Positions 1-6,863 of a stretch of DNA of 17,298 nt are shown here, in pieces. The translations under genes were made by a program, and so were the position numbers. Source of the DNA: an uncultured Muribaculaceae bacterium (lineage in GTDB: Bacteria; Bacteroidota; Bacteroidia; Bacteroidales; Muribaculaceae); the NCBI GenBank assembly GCA_910584185.1, contig CAJTYC010000056.1, forward strand, positions 1 to 17,298, in the 5' to 3' direction. The notes below the pieces were generated by a model. That model was not told the origin of the DNA and searched no databases. It worked only from the letters and a program-made list of their open reading frames with translations. Numbering within the stretch: position 1 is the first letter of the stretch; every line of letters begins with the position of its first letter.

Positions 1-81
1 AATCAGCTCAAAAATAAGCCGCCCCTATGGGTAAAATTTTTATGAGACGGGCTCTTAGCTTTGCTTAATGTATAAAATTAG

Positions 82-107
82 AAAATGTATTTAGAAATAT
101 ACATTTT
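82..107 (-). terminator. Possible weak AT-rich terminator hairpin after the HAD gene
   Basis: A 9-base inverted repeat (82-90 with 99-107, loop 91-98) starts 8 bases beyond the stop codon of the minus-strand phosphatase gene. The stem is almost all A/T and there is no strong T run after it on the minus strand, so terminator function is a guess. The motif atacattttg also recurs at 99-108 and 117-126. Bases 1-81 show no gene or clear signal. Confidence 0.3.
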
Positions 108-114
108 GTAAAAT

Positions 115-810
115 TTATACATTTTGCATATTAATAAGTTCTTTAATCATTTTAAGGTTCACTTCCGAGAGGTCTTTGACTATCTTGTCGCAGAGGTTTT
201 CTATGTCGGAGGCGGGCAATGTGGTGGTGAGTCCCACCACGTATGCACCGGCGCTCCTGCCGGCTTCCATGCCTTGTCTCGAGTCCTCAAACACCACACA
301 TCGGTGAGGGTTCACGCCGAGCATCGATGCCCCTAACAGGTAGCCTTCGGGGTCTGGCTTGGAGCGGCTGATTTTATCGGCCGTCACGATATCCTTGAAC
401 TGCGGCACAAGTTCGGGTCTTTCTTCGCGGAGGTGCTGCATCTTGAGGTCGTTGCTGCTCGTCACGAGCACTGCCTCGTAGCCGGCATCTGCAATCTCCT
501 TAAGCAGCCTTTCTGCGCCGGGCAGCCATGGATAACGCATTTTCTGCTCTTTTTCGTTGAGCATTGCCACAATCTGCTCATGGTCCTCCTTCTTGAAGTT
601 TGAGTTCAGTATCTCGGGGAGTGTCTGCCCTTTTATCTTCATTGCGAAGTTTGGGGTGCCGGTGGGAAACCGTTGCTCTATCTCGGTCCAGATGCGGGTG
701 TATTCTCTCTCGCTGTCGATCAGCACCCCGTCGAGGTCAAACAGAAATCCTATTTTCTCTTCTTGCTCCTTCATATCTTGATTAGAGTTCATATCTTGAT
801 TAGAGTTCAT
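115..810 (-). CDS. HAD-superfamily hydrolase, beta-phosphoglucomutase-like phosphatase
   Basis: This 231-residue protein is a cytoplasmic HAD phosphatase with a helical cap after motif I. All four HAD motifs are visible: DLDGV with nucleophile Asp25 and acid/base Asp27, the Thr117-Ser118 motif II (VLVTSSN), Lys151 in SKPDPEGY (motif III) and Glu175-Asp176 in VFEDSRQG (motif IV). This layout fits the subfamily of beta-phosphoglucomutase, phosphoglycolate phosphatase and small sugar-phosphate phosphatases. The sequence does not fix the substrate. The start is ambiguous because the first 12 residues are two copies of MNSNQD followed by Met13, so ATG codons at 810, 792 and 774 are all possible. 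The core begins near residue 20, so any of these gives a complete enzyme. It is a single gene, divergent from the oxidoreductase chain, with its own consensus promoter. Confidence 0.9.
   Translation of the reverse strand: MNSNQDMNSNQDMKEQEEKIGFLFDLDGVLIDSEREYTRIWTEIEQRFPTGTPNFAMKIKGQTLPEILNSNFKKEDHEQIVAMLNEKEQKMRYPWLPGAERLLKEIADAGYEAVLVTSSNDLKMQHLREERPELVPQFKDIVTADKISRSKPDPEGYLLGASMLGVNPHRCVVFEDSRQGMEAGRSAGAYVVGLTTTLPASDIENLCDKIVKDLSEVNLKMIKELINMQNV
775..810 (-). repeat. 18-bp perfect tandem duplication covering the start codon
   Basis: Two identical 18-bp units (775-792 and 793-810) each encode Met-Asn-Ser-Asn-Gln-Asp on the minus strand, and a third ATG follows at 774-772. The duplication is in frame and sits exactly at the beginning of the HAD phosphatase gene, so it multiplies the candidate start codons without disturbing the enzyme. 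Confidence 0.95.
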
Positions 811-823
811 AATCTCTCTTCTA

Positions 824-854
824 CAAAATTAATCAATCCTCTCATTATTTCAAA
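824..854 (-). promoter_or_regulatory. Bacteroidetes-type promoter for the HAD phosphatase gene
   Basis: Read on the minus strand, TTTG (854-851) is followed after 19 bases by TAATTTTG (831-824), matching the Bacteroidetes -33/-7 consensus (TTTG, about 19-21 bases, TAnnTTTG). Transcription would start near 817-820, leaving only about 7-10 untranslated bases before the first ATG at 810. This makes the downstream ATGs at 792 and 774 credible alternatives. Confidence 0.7.
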
Positions 855-925
855 ACGCACGAAACGCCTAAATTCCTCCGAAATCATAATTGTGCGCGAC
901 CTATAAAAATTGTAGGCGAATAGAA

Positions 926-956
926 TTGCGGATTTGCAGAAAAAAAAGTAAATTTG
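926..956 (+). promoter_or_regulatory. Bacteroidetes-type promoter for the 983-9471 gene chain
   Basis: TTG at 926-928 is followed after 20 bases by TAAATTTG at 949-956, a full match to the TAnnTTTG -7 element. The predicted transcript start is about 961-963, roughly 20 bases before the TTG start codon at 983. It is the only consensus promoter I found ahead of the plus-strand chain. Confidence 0.7.
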
Positions 957-982
957 TAGGTTGAATCAAAAGTAGCATAACA

Positions 983-2590
983 TTGCTGACCGATATTAAT
1001 ATCCGAATAAAGCCTGAGTGGTGTGGCGACATGACTGCGCTTGCCGGGGAGGTGGCGCGCATGATGCACATCAATGTTAAGCAGATTAACGACTTGAGGA
1101 TTGTCCGCAAATCGGTAGATGCCCGCAAACTGCCTGTGATGCTCAATGTGAGGGTGCGCGTGGCCACGGGCAACGACTCGCATGTGGCGCCTCTGCTCGC
1201 CCCGGTCGACTACCGTACGGTATCGGCAGATGCGCCCCGCATTGCGATTGTGGGGGCTGGTCCGGCCGGTCTCTTCGCGGCTCTCGAAGCCATAAAGCTC
1301 GGTTGCCGCCCTATCGTGCTGGAGCGTGGTCGCGACGTGGACGCCCGGCGCATGGATATCGCCGAGATTAGCCGACGCAAGTCGGTTAATCCCGATTCCA
1401 ACTATTGTTTCGGCGAGGGTGGCGCCGGTGCCTACAGCGACGGCAAACTCTTCACCCGAAGCAAGAAGCGCGGCAACATAGAGGAGGTGCTTCAAGCATT
1501 TGTGCAACATGGCGCCTCCGAAGATATCCTCATCGATGCCCATCCCCACATCGGCAGCGACAGGTTGCCGCATGTCATAAAGGCTATGCGCCACACTATT
1601 ATGGAGTGTGGTGGCGAAGTGTATTTCGAGACTCGGGTCATCGACCTTTTGCTCCGCGATGGCCGTGCTTCAGGAGTGAGGGTGACTCACGATGGTGAGG
1701 AACGCGATATCGAAGCGGATGCTGTGATTCTCGCCACCGGCCATTCTGCTCACGACACTTTCCGTCTTCTCGCGGAGAGGGGTGTGGAGTTGGAAGCCAA
1801 GGGGATTGCCGTGGGCGTGCGCCTCGAGCATCCGCAGCACCTCATAGACTGCATACAGTATCACGACAAGCGTGGCCGGGGCCGTTATCTTCCGGCTGCC
1901 GAATATAGTTTCGTCACACAAGCCGATGGCCGTGGAGTATATTCGTTCTGCATGTGTCCCGGGGGCGTGGTGGTGCCGGCGGGTAGCCGCGATGGCGAAC
2001 TCGTGGTCAACGGCATGTCGGCCTCGGCACGTGCCGGCCGGTTTGCCAATTCCGGCATGGTGGTGGAGATTCACCCGGGCGATTTCCCGGAATTTGCCGA
2101 CGAAGGCCCTCTTGAGATGATGGCCTTGCAGGAATGGCTCGAACGCCGCATGTTTGAGGCTGCCGGTTGCTCTATTGTGGCCCCGGCTCAGCGTATGCTC
2201 GATTTCGTGAAGGAACGCACATCCGACTCTATCCCGGCCACCTCTTACGCTCCGGGCTTGCAGTCGGCTGATTTCAACGTTCTGCTCCCACCGTTCATCG
2301 CTTCGAGACTGCGCAAAGGTTTTGAGGATTTCGGGGCAAAGGCTCGCGGCTTCCTCACCAACGAGGCCACGATGATTGGCCTCGAGTCGCGCACCTCTTC
2401 GCCTATCAGGGTGGTGCGCGATGCCGACTCGTTGCAGTCTGCTGCCGTGCCGTGCCTATATCCGGCCGGTGAGGGTGCCGGTTATGCCGGCGGCATCGTA
2501 TCGGCAGCAGTAGACGGCATAAGATGCGCTCGTGCCGCATGTGCAGCAATCGGCGCGGCAGATGATGCGCAAACACCAGTAAATAATTGA
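983..2590 (+). CDS. FAD-dependent oxidoreductase (COG2509-like dehydrogenase)
   Basis: This 535-residue flavoprotein has a roughly 80-residue N-terminal domain, then a dinucleotide-binding fold with GAGPAG at 91-96 and the ribose-binding acid in VLERG (Glu114). An ILATGHS segment lies further on, and a C-terminal FAD motif (YPAGEGAGYAGG) sits near residue 495. The family is widespread and usually annotated only as an NAD(P)/FAD-dependent oxidoreductase; its substrate is unknown to me. The start codon is TTG. No in-frame ATG lies between the upstream stop at 962-964 and this TTG, and the first internal ATG would remove part of the N-terminal domain (LTDINIRIKPE), which I remember as conserved in relatives. 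It is the first gene of the chain, 18 bases before tsaB. Confidence 0.9.
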   Translation: MLTDINIRIKPEWCGDMTALAGEVARMMHINVKQINDLRIVRKSVDARKLPVMLNVRVRVATGNDSHVAPLLAPVDYRTVSADAPRIAIVGAGPAGLFAALEAIKLGCRPIVLERGRDVDARRMDIAEISRRKSVNPDSNYCFGEGGAGAYSDGKLFTRSKKRGNIEEVLQAFVQHGASEDILIDAHPHIGSDRLPHVIKAMRHTIMECGGEVYFETRVIDLLLRDGRASGVRVTHDGEERDIEADAVILATGHSAHDTFRLLAERGVELEAKGIAVGVRLEHPQHLIDCIQYHDKRGRGRYLPAAEYSFVTQADGRGVYSFCMCPGGVVVPAGSRDGELVVNGMSASARAGRFANSGMVVEIHPGDFPEFADEGPLEMMALQEWLERRMFEAAGCSIVAPAQRMLDFVKERTSDSIPATSYAPGLQSADFNVLLPPFIASRLRKGFEDFGAKARGFLTNEATMIGLESRTSSPIRVVRDADSLQSAAVPCLYPAGEGAGYAGGIVSAAVDGIRCARAACAAIGAADDAQTPVNN

Positions 2591-2608
2591 TAACAGATAT
2601 AACCCGAT

Positions 2609-3313
2609 ATGACAATTCTTAACATTGAGACCTCTGGCAAGATATGCAGTGTGGCCATTACGATGAATGGTGCGCTCGAGTTGCAGCTCGACGATGATTC
2701 GGGCATGCAGCATGCCAACCGTCTCGCTCCGTTTGTGGAACGCTGCATGGCCGAACTCCGGCGCCGCGAGATCCCTCTCGACGCTGTGGCCGTAAGCATG
2801 GGCCCGGGCAGCTATACCGGCTTGCGTATAGGACTCTCGCTCGCCAAGGGACTCGCTTTCAGCCTCGGTGTGCCTCTAATCGGTGTCGACACTCTCCAGA
2901 CCATCGCCGTCAAGGCTATGTTTCGTCCGCTACCCTGGACCGGCGAGGAGATTCTCGTGCCTATGGTCGATGCCCGCCGCATGGAGGTGTTCACCGCAGC
3001 CTACGACTTCGCATTGAACCCCGTGGTGGCCCCCGGGCCGATGATTATAAATGAAGATTCATTCAAGGACCTGCTCGACTCCGGCCGCCAGCTTTATTTC
3101 ATGGGCGACGGCGCGGAGAAGGTAAAGGAGGTCATCAAGCATCCCAACGCGCATTGGGTTGATGGCCTGTTGCCCCAAGCCAAGGATATGCTCGCCCTCG
3201 CCGAAAAAGCCTTCCGCCAGGGCGACTTTATCGACGTGGCATACTCCACCCCCAACTATCTGAAGGCTTATCAGACCACCAAGCCACGCAATCTGCTCAA
3301 GACTTTAGGCTGA
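2609..3313 (+). CDS. tsaB: tRNA threonylcarbamoyladenosine biosynthesis protein TsaB
   Basis: TsaB (234 residues) is the inactive ASKHA-fold partner of TsaD. With TsaC/TsaE it helps make N6-threonylcarbamoyl adenosine at position 37 of ANN-decoding tRNAs in the cytoplasm. The sequence shows the family N-terminus (ILNIETSG) and the signature GPGSYTGLR at residues 65-73 followed by a long helix (SLAKGLAF). Length is normal for TsaB and too short for TsaD. The ATG lies 18 bases after the oxidoreductase stop, so the two are probably co-transcribed. The other t6A genes are not in this window. Confidence 0.95.
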   Translation: MTILNIETSGKICSVAITMNGALELQLDDDSGMQHANRLAPFVERCMAELRRREIPLDAVAVSMGPGSYTGLRIGLSLAKGLAFSLGVPLIGVDTLQTIAVKAMFRPLPWTGEEILVPMVDARRMEVFTAAYDFALNPVVAPGPMIINEDSFKDLLDSGRQLYFMGDGAEKVKEVIKHPNAHWVDGLLPQAKDMLALAEKAFRQGDFIDVAYSTPNYLKAYQTTKPRNLLKTLG

Positions 3314-3365
3314 AAAACCGGAGTCAAAACACTTCATAACTAATAACTAAGACTTAACACATAAA

Positions 3366-3959
3366 ATGCTGCCTTATAATACAGACATGGAGCCGACGCT
3401 CCTGCCCGAATACGGACGCCATTTCCAAGGCTTCGTGGACTATTGTGTAAACATTCCCGACCGCGACGAACGCACCGCCTGCGCCTATGCCATTGCCGAC
3501 TCGATGGCTGTGATGTTTCCGGATCTCGTGGGCCCGGGCAAGGATTACTCCAAAATCTGGGACCAGATAAATATCCTGTCGCGTTTCAAGCTCGACATTG
3601 ATTTTCCCTGCGAGGTCATAACAGCAGAGAAGCTGCACCCCAAGCCCGAACGCCTTCCATATACGGCCTCGGCAATGCGTTACCGTCATTATGGCAAGAA
3701 TATAGAGAAGATGATCGCCTCGGTGGCCGAACTCCCCGAAGGTGAGCAGAAAGATGAATTCGTCTCTATGCTCGCTAATCATATGAAGAAACTCATGGTG
3801 CAGCATAACCCGGAGGGTGTCAACGACGCCAAGATTTTGCGCGACCTCGCAGTGTATTCAAAGGGTGCCATTGAGCTCGATCCCACACAATATCCGCTCC
3901 ATGATTTCAAGGAGATTCCCCAGCCTAAACAAAACAATAAAAAGCGCAAGAAAAAATGA
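3366..3959 (+). CDS. DUF4290 family protein
   Basis: This 197-residue soluble protein has no signal peptide or membrane segment. I recognise it as DUF4290, a family of unknown function largely limited to Bacteroidetes, from its N-terminal pattern (LPYNTDMEP, LPEYGRHFQ, then an IPDRDER stretch near residue 37). It ends in a strongly basic tail (NNKKRKKK), which could bind nucleic acid; that is inference only. Its stop overlaps the murA start by four bases (ATGA), so translation of the two is probably coupled. DUF4290 next to murA is an arrangement I associate with Bacteroidetes genomes. A 52-base gap separates it from tsaB with no consensus promoter seen. Confidence 0.82.
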   Translation: MLPYNTDMEPTLLPEYGRHFQGFVDYCVNIPDRDERTACAYAIADSMAVMFPDLVGPGKDYSKIWDQINILSRFKLDIDFPCEVITAEKLHPKPERLPYTASAMRYRHYGKNIEKMIASVAELPEGEQKDEFVSMLANHMKKLMVQHNPEGVNDAKILRDLAVYSKGAIELDPTQYPLHDFKEIPQPKQNNKKRKKK

Positions 3960-5272
3960 GCAGCTTCATAGTGGAGGGAGGACATCCCCTGCATGGCCAG
4001 ATAGATATCAAGGGCGCCAAAAATGAAGCCCTTGAGGTGATTTGCGCCACTTTGCTTACCCCCGAGAAGGTGGTTATCTCTAACCTTCCCGAAATCTCCG
4101 ATGTGCGCAACCTGATTTGCCTGCTCGGCGAAATGGGTGTAAAGGTGCGCTATATTACACCCTCGGAGGTGGAGTTTCAGTCTGACGAACTCGACATGGA
4201 GTATATCTCGAGTGAGGCTTACGCGCGCAAGGCGCAGTCACTGCGCGGCTCTGTCATGGTGATGGGCCCGCTCGTGGCTCGTTTCGGCATGGCCATCATG
4301 CCGAAGCCGGGCGGCGACAAGATAGGACGACGCCGCCTCGACACTCATTTCACAGGACTCCAGAAACTCGGCGCGGAGTTTGGTTATGATTCCGAATCGC
4401 GCACCTATCGAATCCTGGCTCCGGAGTCGGGGCTCAAGGGTTGCTATATGCTGCTCGACGAGGCTTCAGTCACCGGCACTGCCAACATCATCATGGGGGC
4501 CGTGCTCGCCAAGGGACGCACCACTATCTATAATGCCGCCTGCGAGCCATACATACAGCAGCTTTGCCGCATGCTCGTTAGCATGGGGGCCAAGATTGAG
4601 GGCATCGGCTCGAATCTCCTGAATATCGATGGTGTGGAGTATCTGGGCGGCACGACCCACCGTCTCCTGCCTGATATGATTGAGGTGGGCAGTTTCATAG
4701 GCATGGCGGCCATGACCGGCTCTAACCTCCTCATCAAGGATGTGCGCGTCGGCGAACTCGGCCTTATGCCCACAGCCTTCGAGCGTATCGGTGTCAACCT
4801 GAAGATTGAGGGCGACGACATACGTGTGGACCAGCGCGACATATACACCGTGGACCAGTTTATCGACGGTTCGATAATGACAATCGCAGATGCGCCCTGG
4901 CCCGGCCTTTCGCCCGACCTTATCAGCATACTGCTTGTGGTGGCTACGCAAGCCGTGGGCTCGGTGATTATACACCAGAAGATGTTTGAGAGCCGCTTAT
5001 TCTTTGTAGACAAGCTACTCGACATGGGAGCACGCATTATTCTCTGCGACCCTCACCGCGCTGTGGTGATAGGTGCCGGCAAGTTCAATTGCCTGCGTGC
5101 CACCGACATGGTATCGCCCGACATACGCGCCGGCGTGGCGATGCTCATCGCCGCCATGGGGGCCAAGGGCACGAGCCGAATTCAGAATATCGACCAGATT
5201 GACCGTGGTTATGAAAATATCGATTCCCGACTCAACAAATTGGGCGCGAAAATCATTAGAATAGAAGAGTAG
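3956..5272 (+). CDS. murA: UDP-N-acetylglucosamine 1-carboxyvinyltransferase MurA
   Basis: MurA (438 residues) transfers enolpyruvate from PEP to UDP-GlcNAc, the first committed step of peptidoglycan synthesis, in the cytoplasm. The two-domain inside-out barrel family is recognised by KGAKNEALE (Lys22-Asn23), the active-site loop KPGGDKIGRRRLDTH at 117-131, Arg126 (counterpart of E. coli Arg120), Asp321 in LSPDL (counterpart of Asp305) and Arg391. The loop has Asp121 (codon GAC at 4316-4318) where most bacteria have the Cys that fosfomycin alkylates. Asp here is known from naturally resistant MurA enzymes such as those of Mycobacterium tuberculosis and Chlamydia, so activity should be kept. 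The gene overlaps the DUF4290 gene by four bases and rimM follows after three. Confidence 0.97.
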   Translation: MSSFIVEGGHPLHGQIDIKGAKNEALEVICATLLTPEKVVISNLPEISDVRNLICLLGEMGVKVRYITPSEVEFQSDELDMEYISSEAYARKAQSLRGSVMVMGPLVARFGMAIMPKPGGDKIGRRRLDTHFTGLQKLGAEFGYDSESRTYRILAPESGLKGCYMLLDEASVTGTANIIMGAVLAKGRTTIYNAACEPYIQQLCRMLVSMGAKIEGIGSNLLNIDGVEYLGGTTHRLLPDMIEVGSFIGMAAMTGSNLLIKDVRVGELGLMPTAFERIGVNLKIEGDDIRVDQRDIYTVDQFIDGSIMTIADAPWPGLSPDLISILLVVATQAVGSVIIHQKMFESRLFFVDKLLDMGARIILCDPHRAVVIGAGKFNCLRATDMVSPDIRAGVAMLIAAMGAKGTSRIQNIDQIDRGYENIDSRLNKLGAKIIRIEE

Positions 5273-5275
5273 ATT

Positions 5276-5803
5276 ATGATTACCAAAGATGAAATAATAG
5301 AGATTGGCAAGTTTCAGAAAACTCATGCCTTGAAGGGCGAGCTGAACGCGTTGCTCGATGTGGATGAGGATTATGCCGCCGACGGCAATCCCCTGATAGT
5401 CGAGATGGATGGCATTTTCGTGCCTTTCTACGCCGAGTCGGTACGCCCAAAAGGTTCGGAGTCTTGCCTCATAAAGCTCAAGGATGTGGACTCGCAGGAG
5501 ATGGCTCAGCAGTTTGTGAACAAACCTGTATATGCGCTGCGCTCCGAGCTCGTGAATTATTATGATGTGCCCGAAGATGAGATTGTGGCCGATTTCGTAG
5601 GCTTCAAAATCGTGGATCGTCATCTCGGCGAGGTGGGCACCGTAACCGATATCGACGACACCACCGCCAACGTGCTCTTCGTGGTGGAGCGTCCCGATGG
5701 GGGCACAGTGCTGATTCCCGTGGCCGACGAGTTTATAGAGGGTATCGACACCGACGCGAAGCTGATTCACACCTCGCTGCCCGACGGCTTGATTGAGATG
5801 TAA
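5276..5803 (+). CDS. rimM: Ribosome maturation factor RimM
   Basis: RimM (175 residues) binds ribosomal protein S19 and assists maturation of the 30S head. The N-terminal domain (about 1-95) has the family opening IEIGKFQKTHALKGE and a PKGSESCLIKLKDVDS stretch. The C-terminal PRC-barrel domain (about 100-175) shows VADFVGFKIVD, GEVGTVTDI and VLIPVADEFIEGID. Length is normal. It begins three bases after the murA stop, within the same transcript. In many other bacteria rimM sits with rpsP and trmD, so linkage to murA is a lineage-specific arrangement. Confidence 0.95.
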   Translation: MITKDEIIEIGKFQKTHALKGELNALLDVDEDYAADGNPLIVEMDGIFVPFYAESVRPKGSESCLIKLKDVDSQEMAQQFVNKPVYALRSELVNYYDVPEDEIVADFVGFKIVDRHLGEVGTVTDIDDTTANVLFVVERPDGGTVLIPVADEFIEGIDTDAKLIHTSLPDGLIEM

Positions 5804-5816
5804 GGCAAACCTGCAT

Positions 5817-5896
5817 AAGTCAAAATGTCAAAATGTCAATATGTCAATATGTCAATATGTCAATATGACAATATGTCAAAATGACAATAAGACAAA
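5817..5896. repeat. Ten tandem copies of an 8-bp unit (consensus ATGTCAAT)
   Basis: Ten consecutive 8-base units fill most of the 105-base gap between rimM and the next gene. Four consecutive central units (5833-5864) are identical; the flanking units differ at one to three positions (atgtcaaa, atgacaat, aagacaaa). The array ends 12 bases before the next start codon. Several units contain ATG, but the two ATG frames I read through (from 5825 and 5833) stop inside the array, at 5882 and 5866, so it is not coding. No promoter consensus is visible within it. Confidence 0.95.
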
Positions 5897-5908
5897 ATAA
5901 GAATAGCT

Positions 5909-6226
5909 ATGGGAGAAATAAAGAAATTTGACGAAGATGAATGCGTAAAGTTCATCCGTGGCACTCTCTCAGACGAAAAGAATGCCGAGCTTACCGACGA
6001 TGACATACTATATGTGATTGATACCATATGGGACTGGTATGAGCGCAACGGTTATCTCAGTATAAACGCAGATATTACCGACGAGGAGGAGCTTAAGTTT
6101 GAAGACCTTGTGGCCTATGTGCGCAAGGAGCTTCGCCGTGCCGGCGAGCAGCTTATGGACCCCGCCGATGTCGAGGATATCGTAAAAGCTGAATTGCAAT
6201 ATGAAGAATCAATCGAAGATTTCTAA
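5909..6226 (+). CDS. Small acidic conserved protein of unknown function
   Basis: This 105-residue protein is soluble, strongly acidic and probably mostly helical, with no signal peptide. I do not recognise a named domain, but the pattern LTDDDILYVIDTIWDWYERNG (about residues 28-48), followed by an acidic EEELKFEDLVAYVRKELR helix, resembles uncharacterised Bacteroidetes proteins. It begins just after the 8-bp repeat array, and its last 26 bases overlap the start of the OmpA-like gene, so the two are probably translated together. The overlap and codon use like its neighbours argue that it is real. A function in envelope biology is possible from context only. Confidence 0.8.
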   Translation: MGEIKKFDEDECVKFIRGTLSDEKNAELTDDDILYVIDTIWDWYERNGYLSINADITDEEELKFEDLVAYVRKELRRAGEQLMDPADVEDIVKAELQYEESIEDF

Positions 6227-6863
6227 TTGGATAAGCGGTGCGGTGCTTTGCGCAGCGTTCGCTCTTGGGTCGCCTTCCGGTGTCCTGGCTGCAAACCCTC
6301 AGGATGATCTCGACAGTCTCAGCTTCGCGGAGATGGTAAATTCTGTGCCGCTCGATGCGAAGAGCGCCGAGCTGATACGCAAGTTCCAGGAGAAGGAGGG
6401 CCGCAACCGTCTCTTCGCGCGCGACTATAACCAGAAGAGTGAATGCACGGTGGAGACTTACCGCAACAAGGAGGTGCTCCTGGTCACAATACCGGCCTCG
6501 AAGCTTTTCTCGCCCAACGATACGGAACTGCGTCCCGGCGCCGAGGCGTTGCTCTCGCCGCTAAAGCGGTATCTTAAGGATCCGGATATGTATCGTGTGC
6601 TGCTCGTGATGCATACCGACAACACCGGCTCCACGCAATATCGCGACCGGCTTACGGAGGAGCGTGTGCATGCCGTGGGCGATTGGTTTGATGAGAATGG
6701 TTCCGACACGACTTATCTCTTCACTTACCCTTATGGCGACGACATGCCGCTTGTGGAGAATAATTCAATGGCCAACCGTGCGCGAAACCGTCGCCTGGAG
6801 GTTTATCTGATGCCGGGCAAGAAGATGCTCGAGCAAGCCAAGAAGGGGAGGATAGTGTTCTGA
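6201..6863 (+). CDS. OmpA family peptidoglycan-binding-like protein
   Basis: This 220-residue exported protein has a Sec signal peptide (about 1-30; hydrophobic GAVLCAAFALG, likely cleavage after VLA) and no proper lipobox. The C-terminal half (about 90-205) is an OmpA-like domain: LFSPNDTELRPGA, then HTDNTGS with Asp140, a helix with LTEERVHAV, and NRARNRRLEVYL (Arg195, Arg198). In OmpA and Pal the Asp and Arg of these motifs bind diaminopimelate of peptidoglycan. There is no beta-barrel, so it is probably periplasmic or tethered by partners. The start lies inside the preceding gene (26-base overlap, different frame) and is fixed by the signal peptide. The stop shares one base with the next ATG. 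Confidence 0.88.
   Translation: MKNQSKISNWISGAVLCAAFALGSPSGVLAANPQDDLDSLSFAEMVNSVPLDAKSAELIRKFQEKEGRNRLFARDYNQKSECTVETYRNKEVLLVTIPASKLFSPNDTELRPGAEALLSPLKRYLKDPDMYRVLLVMHTDNTGSTQYRDRLTEERVHAVGDWFDENGSDTTYLFTYPYGDDMPLVENNSMANRARNRRLEVYLMPGKKMLEQAKKGRIVF

Noticed and set aside
884..1594. Open frame of 236 codons on the minus strand opposite the FAD oxidoreductase
   Set aside because: It covers the real gene's dinucleotide-binding region and the divergent promoter; its His- and Arg-rich composition fits a shadow frame.
5015..5770. Open frame of 251 codons on the minus strand across murA and rimM
   Set aside because: It is antisense to two well-supported genes and crosses their junction; no domain is visible.
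5825..5884. Leader peptide encoded by the ATG-containing 8-bp repeats
   Set aside because: The two frames read, from 5825 and 5833, stop after about 19 and 11 codons, and the sequence is pure repeat, so a coding role is not supported.
5817..5896. CRISPR-like array
   Set aside because: The units are 8 bases with no spacers and no cas genes nearby; it is a simple tandem repeat.
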